Source: Streptomyces sp. RPA4-2 | GTDB taxonomy: Bacteria; Actinomycetota; Actinomycetes; Streptomycetales; Streptomycetaceae | Assembly (NCBI RefSeq): GCF_012273515.2 | Contig: NZ_CP050975.2 | Coordinates: 7,068,001-7,132,000 of the forward strand | Length of the DNA stretch: 64,000 nt | Reading direction: 5' to 3' | Shown here: in pieces, positions 60,995 through 64,000 of the stretch | Position numbering within the stretch: the first letter of the stretch is position 1 | How the letters are laid out: each line of letters opens with the position of its first letter | The notes under the pieces: model-generated | The model's database searches: none | What the model was told of the DNA's origin: nothing | The model's input: the letters and a program-made list of their open reading frames with translations, nothing else | Translations under genes and position numbers: made by a program

Positions 60995-62116
60995 GTGACT
61001 GCCGAGGATTTTCCCCAGGGCGAGTACGTCATCGACCCGTCCTGTTCCAGCATCGATTTCTCCGCCAAACACCTGTTCGGTCTGGGGAGTGTCCGCGGCA
61101 GCTTCACGCTGCGTTCGGGGGCCGTCTCCATCGCCGAGCCCGCCACCGACTCCCACGTGGGGGCCGTCGCCGACGCCACCAGCTTCAGCAGCGGTAGCGC
61201 GGCGCGGGACCGGAAGGTGCTGTCGCGGACGTTCCTGGACACCGACAGCCATCCGGACATCACCTTCACCTCCACTGGTGCCCATCGCGACGCCGACGGC
61301 ACGTGGAGGCTGGACGGCCTCCTCACGGCCCGCGGCGTCCGGGCGCCGGTCGTGTTCACCGTGACGCGGGCTCAGATGCTCGACGAGGAGCTCGAGTTGA
61401 CGGCCACGGCGACAGTGGACCGATACGCGCACGACATCACAGCCATGAAAGGCATGGCAGGCCGGTTCCTGTGGCTCAGCGCCACGATCCGCGCCCGCCG
61501 CGCACCCGCCGGCCCGGCCTCGCACCGGCCCGCCCATCAAGGAGAAGACCGCATGAGCGACCTGAAGATCGCCGTCATCCTCGGCAGCACCCGGCCCGGC
61601 CGCAACGGCAAGGCTGTCGCGGACTGGGTGGTGGACCGGTCCGGCGCCCGCACCGGCGTCGAGTACGAGCTGGTCGACCTCGCCGACTACCCGCTGCCCC
61701 ACCTGGACGAGGCCATGCCGCCCGCCATGGGTCAGTACCAGGGCGAACACACCAAGACCTGGGCGGCCAAGATCGCCGAGTTCGACGGGTACATCTTCGT
61801 GACCCCCGAGTACAACCACTCCACCTCCGGCGTGCTCAAGAACGCGATCGACTACCTGTACGGGGAGTGGAACAACAAGGCCGCCGCCTTCGTCTCCTAC
61901 GGTTCCCTCGGCGGCGCTCGGGCCATCGAGCACCTCCGGGCCGTGGCGAGCGAACTGCAGCTGGCCCACGTGCGTCAGCAGCTGTCCTTCTCGCTGTTCA
62001 CCGACTTCGAGAACTTCTCCGTCTTCAAGCCGGCCGAGCAGCACGACGATGCCGCGACCGCCCTGTTCGACCAGCTGGAGTCCTGGGCCCGCGCCCTCAA
62101 GACCGTCCGGGTCTGA
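60995..62116 (+). CDS. YceI-domain ORF that reads in frame into an FMN reductase
   Basis: The first ~175 residues are a YceI-family lipid-binding lipocalin-like domain (EYVIDPSCSSIDFSAKHLFG, FLDTDSHPDITFTST, GVRAPVVFTVT). Normally such a gene ends soon after the SATIRARR stretch. Here no stop occurs: the frame continues through APAGPASHRPAHQGEDR into a full NAD(P)H-dependent FMN reductase, giving a 373-residue product. The GTG at 60995 has AGGGAG about 6 bases upstream. Either a true fusion is made, or YceI lost its stop codon and the reductase is mainly made from its own start at 61554. Controlled probably by the divergent MarR protein. Confidence 0.75.
   Translation: MTAEDFPQGEYVIDPSCSSIDFSAKHLFGLGSVRGSFTLRSGAVSIAEPATDSHVGAVADATSFSSGSAARDRKVLSRTFLDTDSHPDITFTSTGAHRDADGTWRLDGLLTARGVRAPVVFTVTRAQMLDEELELTATATVDRYAHDITAMKGMAGRFLWLSATIRARRAPAGPASHRPAHQGEDRMSDLKIAVILGSTRPGRNGKAVADWVVDRSGARTGVEYELVDLADYPLPHLDEAMPPAMGQYQGEHTKTWAAKIAEFDGYIFVTPEYNHSTSGVLKNAIDYLYGEWNNKAAAFVSYGSLGGARAIEHLRAVASELQLAHVRQQLSFSLFTDFENFSVFKPAEQHDDAATALFDQLESWARALKTVRV
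61554..62116 (+). CDS. NAD(P)H-dependent FMN reductase (internal start of the fused ORF)
   Basis: A 187-residue flavodoxin-fold reductase: SDLKIAVILGSTRPGRNGKAV (FMN phosphate loop), VTPEYNHSTSGVLKNAIDYL (the family YNxSxxGxLKNAID motif), and AFVSYGSLGGARAIEHLR. It reduces FMN, quinones or azo-type compounds. Its ATG has GGAGAA 7 bases upstream, a stronger signal than expected for an internal codon, which suggests it was, and may still be, a separate gene. It lies in the same frame as the upstream YceI domain. Confidence 0.85.
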
Positions 62117-62387
62117 CCCCTCGCCCCCCGGAAGGCGGGCGACGGGACGGCCGCCCACCTGAGGTGCGGTCCCGGAACAGACTGCGGTCGTGTTCCGGGA
62201 CCGCACCCGCGGTCCCGCCGTTTCGCCACCGGGCCGTACGACCCGGCGTCTCCTCGCCACGTGGTCGTCGCGCCGACGTGGGCCGCGCGGCGCGCGGCGC
62301 GCGGCGTGCCGCGACGCGGGGCCGCTGCGGATGCGCCCGGCCCTCGGCCTGCTCCCGATGGCGAGCCACGGAACGCGGAGACATCCC
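62117..62387. other. Spacer after the FMN reductase
   Basis: GC-rich DNA without a recognisable gene; a GCGCGGCGCGCGGCGCGCGG simple-sequence run occurs near 62284-62306. It leads into the pseudogene cluster. Confidence 0.4.
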
Positions 62388-62577
62388 GGCTGATTCCCGC
62401 GGGGAAGGTCTGGACGGCACGGCACTCGTCGAGCCGTCCCACACCAGGATCGATTTCTCCGTCAGGCGTTGTTCGGCACAGGCGCGGCCGCGACGGCTTC
62501 GCGCCGCCCTCGGGGCCGTCTCCGTGGTCGGGGCCGCCGCCTGCCAGGGCGTGCGGCCCGTCGCCGATGCGGCCGAC
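62388..62577 (+). pseudogene. Decayed YceI paralogue fragment
   Basis: The frames read RLIPAGKVWT, then VEPSHTRIDFSVRR in another frame, then LFGTGA in a third, and LGAVSVV and GVRPVADA after further shifts. Together these follow the YceI order of the intact gene at 60995 (YVIDPS..SIDFSAKHLFG..GAVSI..GAVADA). At least two frameshifts are needed. The fragment looks like a second YceI gene, broken and fused to an amidase remnant. Confidence 0.6.
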
Positions 62578-62797
62578 TGCCGCGGGCCGCATCACTGGCT
62601 CGAGGTGCGCGACCCGGCGCTGCTCGCCCACGCCACCCACGATCGACCCGGACGGCCCGTGGTTCCGGGTGCCGTTCGACGTCCAGCGCGAGATCCGGCC
62701 CGCCGAGGAGTACGAGCCGGCCCGCTCGCCGGTCGACACTTCGCTCCCTGAGGTCGACCTGTTCGCCGCCGTCACCGGTCGGTCTCCACGACCGTGA
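62578..62797 (+). pseudogene. 3' remnant of a mycothiol S-conjugate amidase (Mca-like) gene
   Basis: One frame gives RDPALLAHATH and the next IDPDGPWFRVPFDVQREIRP followed by AEEYEPARSPVDTSLPEVDL and FAA. From memory this is the closing segment of actinobacterial Mca proteins (LLAHATQIDPDGxWF..EEYELARSxVDTSLPEDDLFAG). A frameshift sits between HATH and IDPDG. Only about the last 70 codons are left; the catalytic N-terminus is missing. Confidence 0.6.
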
Positions 62798-62998
62798 TGC
62801 CTCTGGCGGTCAGGAGCCCGGTGCGTTCGGCACCATGGGCCCTGTCCCCGCCAACCCCACCGCGATGACCTCCCCTTGAGCGCGCGGCCAGGCGCGCAAC
62901 TGCTCGTAACCGGCACGGCCACGGTGACCACACAGGCCGGCAGCCGGAATGCCGCTGACGCCGATCCCGCACCGCACGCCCGGAATTGAGGACACCAC
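62772..62998 (-). pseudogene. IS110-family transposase remnant (N-terminal part, minus strand)
   Basis: On the minus strand one frame reads AGYEQLRAWPRAQGEVIAVG and the next frame continues AHGAERTGLLTARGITVVET then DR. This order matches the DEDD-domain region of IS110 transposases (AGYxxLLAWxRxxG-VxxVGVEGTGSYGAGLxRxLxxxGxxVVEVDR). At least one frameshift is required, and neither end of an element is intact. Confidence 0.6.
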
Positions 62999-63243
62999 GT
63001 TCCCGCGTGGAAGGCGGGTTCGGTCGTGATGTCGACCTTCATGGTCCGTTGCGGTCGGCCGGAGTCGGATTCAGTGTGTTTCATGAGCTGGTATTGAGCA
63101 TGTTCTGCGGGTCCGGGCCGCCCGGCTCTGAGTGTGGGGAGAATGGGCGAGTACTGTCCTGCGGCGGGGTCCGACTGTTGAGATCTCCGACCCGGGTGTC
63201 CTGCTCGCGTTGTGTCGACCGCCGGCCGGGGAGGGTGGGCTCG
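62999..63243. other. Unassigned stretch between opposed IS110 remnants
   Basis: No gene recognised. A minus-strand frame contains KVDITTEPAFHAGTW without family resemblance. Probably debris of past insertions. Confidence 0.35.
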
Positions 63244-63540
63244 GCGGTCAAGGCCCGCGCCCAGGCGATCAACCAGGCGATCGACCAGCTCAAGGCCGTC
63301 CTCGTCAGTGCCGACCCGAACCCGCGGGAAGAACTGGCCGGGCTGAACGGAGCGGAACTCTCCCATGCCGCCCCGCACCGGATCGCGAGGACTCGCCCGC
63401 GCTTCGACGCGCGCACCCGGGACTGCGACGAACGCCGTGTCGAGGAGGGCGGGACCCGACGCGAAATCGTCCGAGGCGTCAAACGCTACGCTGCCCGGGA
63501 GGTCTTCCACCTGGTCAGGACCGTACAGCCATGCCCCGGC
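63244..63540 (+). pseudogene. IS110-family transposase remnant (internal and C-terminal parts, plus strand)
   Basis: The plus-strand frame reads AVKARAQAINQAIDQLKAVL then VSADPNPREELAGL, like the mid-region of IS110 transposases (KARTQAINQLKALLVTAP..REEL). It then jumps to RRVEEGGTRREIVRGVKRYA then AREVF, like their C-terminal tail. The catalytic C-terminal domain between is deleted. The frame then runs on into the next gene. Confidence 0.65.
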
Positions 63541-63576
63541 ACAGGGGCAGTCGTGATACATGAGAGGGTCAGACGG

Positions 63577-64000
63577 GTGAGCGAGACACCACCGAACACC
63601 CTGCAATACCGCTTCGACGGGCCAGAAGACGCACCTGTCCTGATCCTGGGTCCCTCACTGGGCACCACCTGGCACATGTGGGACCGGCAGATCCCCGAGC
63701 TGGCGAAGAACTGGCGGATCTTCCGTTTCGATCTGCCGGGGCACGGCGGGGCCCCCGCCTATCCGGCGGGCTCGTTCGCCGAACTCGCGGGGCGGCTGCT
63801 CGCCACACTCGACGGGCTCGGGGTGCAGCGCTTCGGCTACGCGGGCTGCGCGTTCAGCGGGGCCCTCGGGATCGAACTGGCCCTGCGCCACCCGGAGCGG
63901 ATCGCCTCCCTCGCGGTGATCGCCGCCTCACCCCGCTTCGGATCGGCCGACGAGTTCCGCCAGCGCGGCGTGATCGTGCGGACCAACGGACTCGACCCGA
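63577..64000 (+). CDS. pcaD: Alpha/beta hydrolase, 3-oxoadipate enol-lactonase-like, truncated at the window edge
   Basis: The first 141 residues of an alpha/beta hydrolase that continues beyond the window. LQYRFDGPEDAPVLILGPSL, GTTWHMWDRQIPELAKNWRI and FRFDLPGHGGAPAYP follow the enol-lactonase (PcaD) pattern. The GTG start has GAGAGG about 9 bases upstream. At the nucleophile elbow, where PcaD has GLSMGG, this protein reads GYAGCAFSGALG, so the Ser is replaced by Ala and a Cys precedes it. It may be a protocatechuate-branch gene starting a pca cluster to the right, or a divergent hydrolase. Assignment by overall similarity only. Confidence 0.7.
   Translation, partial: MSETPPNTLQYRFDGPEDAPVLILGPSLGTTWHMWDRQIPELAKNWRIFRFDLPGHGGAPAYPAGSFAELAGRLLATLDGLGVQRFGYAGCAFSGALGIELALRHPERIASLAVIAASPRFGSADEFRQRGVIVRTNGLDP

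Overview
The window is chromosomal DNA from an actinomycete, almost certainly Streptomyces. Evidence: very high GC with GC-rich third positions, frequent GTG starts, many 4-base ATGA/GTGA gene overlaps, and typical streptomycete families (a WhiJ-type XRE/DUF397/HATPase locus, GH46 chitosanase, RNase Sa-type ribonuclease, several CYPs, a mycothiol amidase remnant). Gene order from malate synthase to the SNF2/SWIM pair resembles, from memory only, the S. coelicolor SCO6243-SCO6263 neighbourhood. No rRNA, tRNA or CRISPR array was seen.

Layout. 1-5.3 kb: end of an 8-oxoguanine deaminase and a purine permease, a secreted chitosanase with a palindromic operator, and an MFS exporter divergent from an HxlR regulator. 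5.4-10.3 kb: a hypothetical protein, a histidine phosphatase, the WhiJ-type locus, and an AlaT-like aminotransferase divergent from an HxlR regulator. 10.6-16 kb: a vWA-protein operon and two divergent IucA/IucC siderophore synthetases. 16-21.3 kb: two P450s with an enoyl-CoA hydratase, a broken duplicate of a HipA-like gene, the intact HipA-like gene, and a coupled SelW-like gene.

21.3-29.8 kb is an allantoin/glyoxylate block: malate synthase, a MobA-like nucleotidyltransferase, a MocR regulator, an AllR-like IclR regulator, allantoinase and allantoicase. Three TTCC-N7-GGAA sites (before malate synthase, the IclR gene and allantoinase) suggest one regulon. Allantoin would be opened and split to ureidoglycolate; glyoxylate from it would be taken by malate synthase. 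29.8-37.6 kb: CorA and DMT transporters, a secreted RNase, a frameshifted small membrane gene, a sensor kinase and a response regulator separated by an aldo/keto reductase, and a third P450. 37.7-46 kb: an inositol-dehydrogenase-like gene divergent from a GntR regulator, then a sugar ABC operon with two substrate-binding lipoproteins, followed by a ROK kinase and a small membrane protein. 46-51.4 kb: a SNF2 helicase overlapping a SWIM zinc-finger protein.

51.5-59.2 kb encodes a route from a phenol such as resorcinol through hydroxyquinol, maleylacetate and 3-oxoadipate to acetyl-CoA and succinyl-CoA: FAD hydroxylase, hydroxyquinol dioxygenase, maleylacetate reductase, CoA-transferase subunits and thiolase, flanked by LysR and AraC regulators. 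59-63.6 kb is a decayed segment with a MarR gene, a YceI ORF that reads without a stop into an FMN reductase, and remnants of an alkene reductase, YceI, mycothiol amidase and IS110 transposases. The window ends inside an alpha/beta hydrolase resembling 3-oxoadipate enol-lactonase but lacking a standard GxSxG motif.
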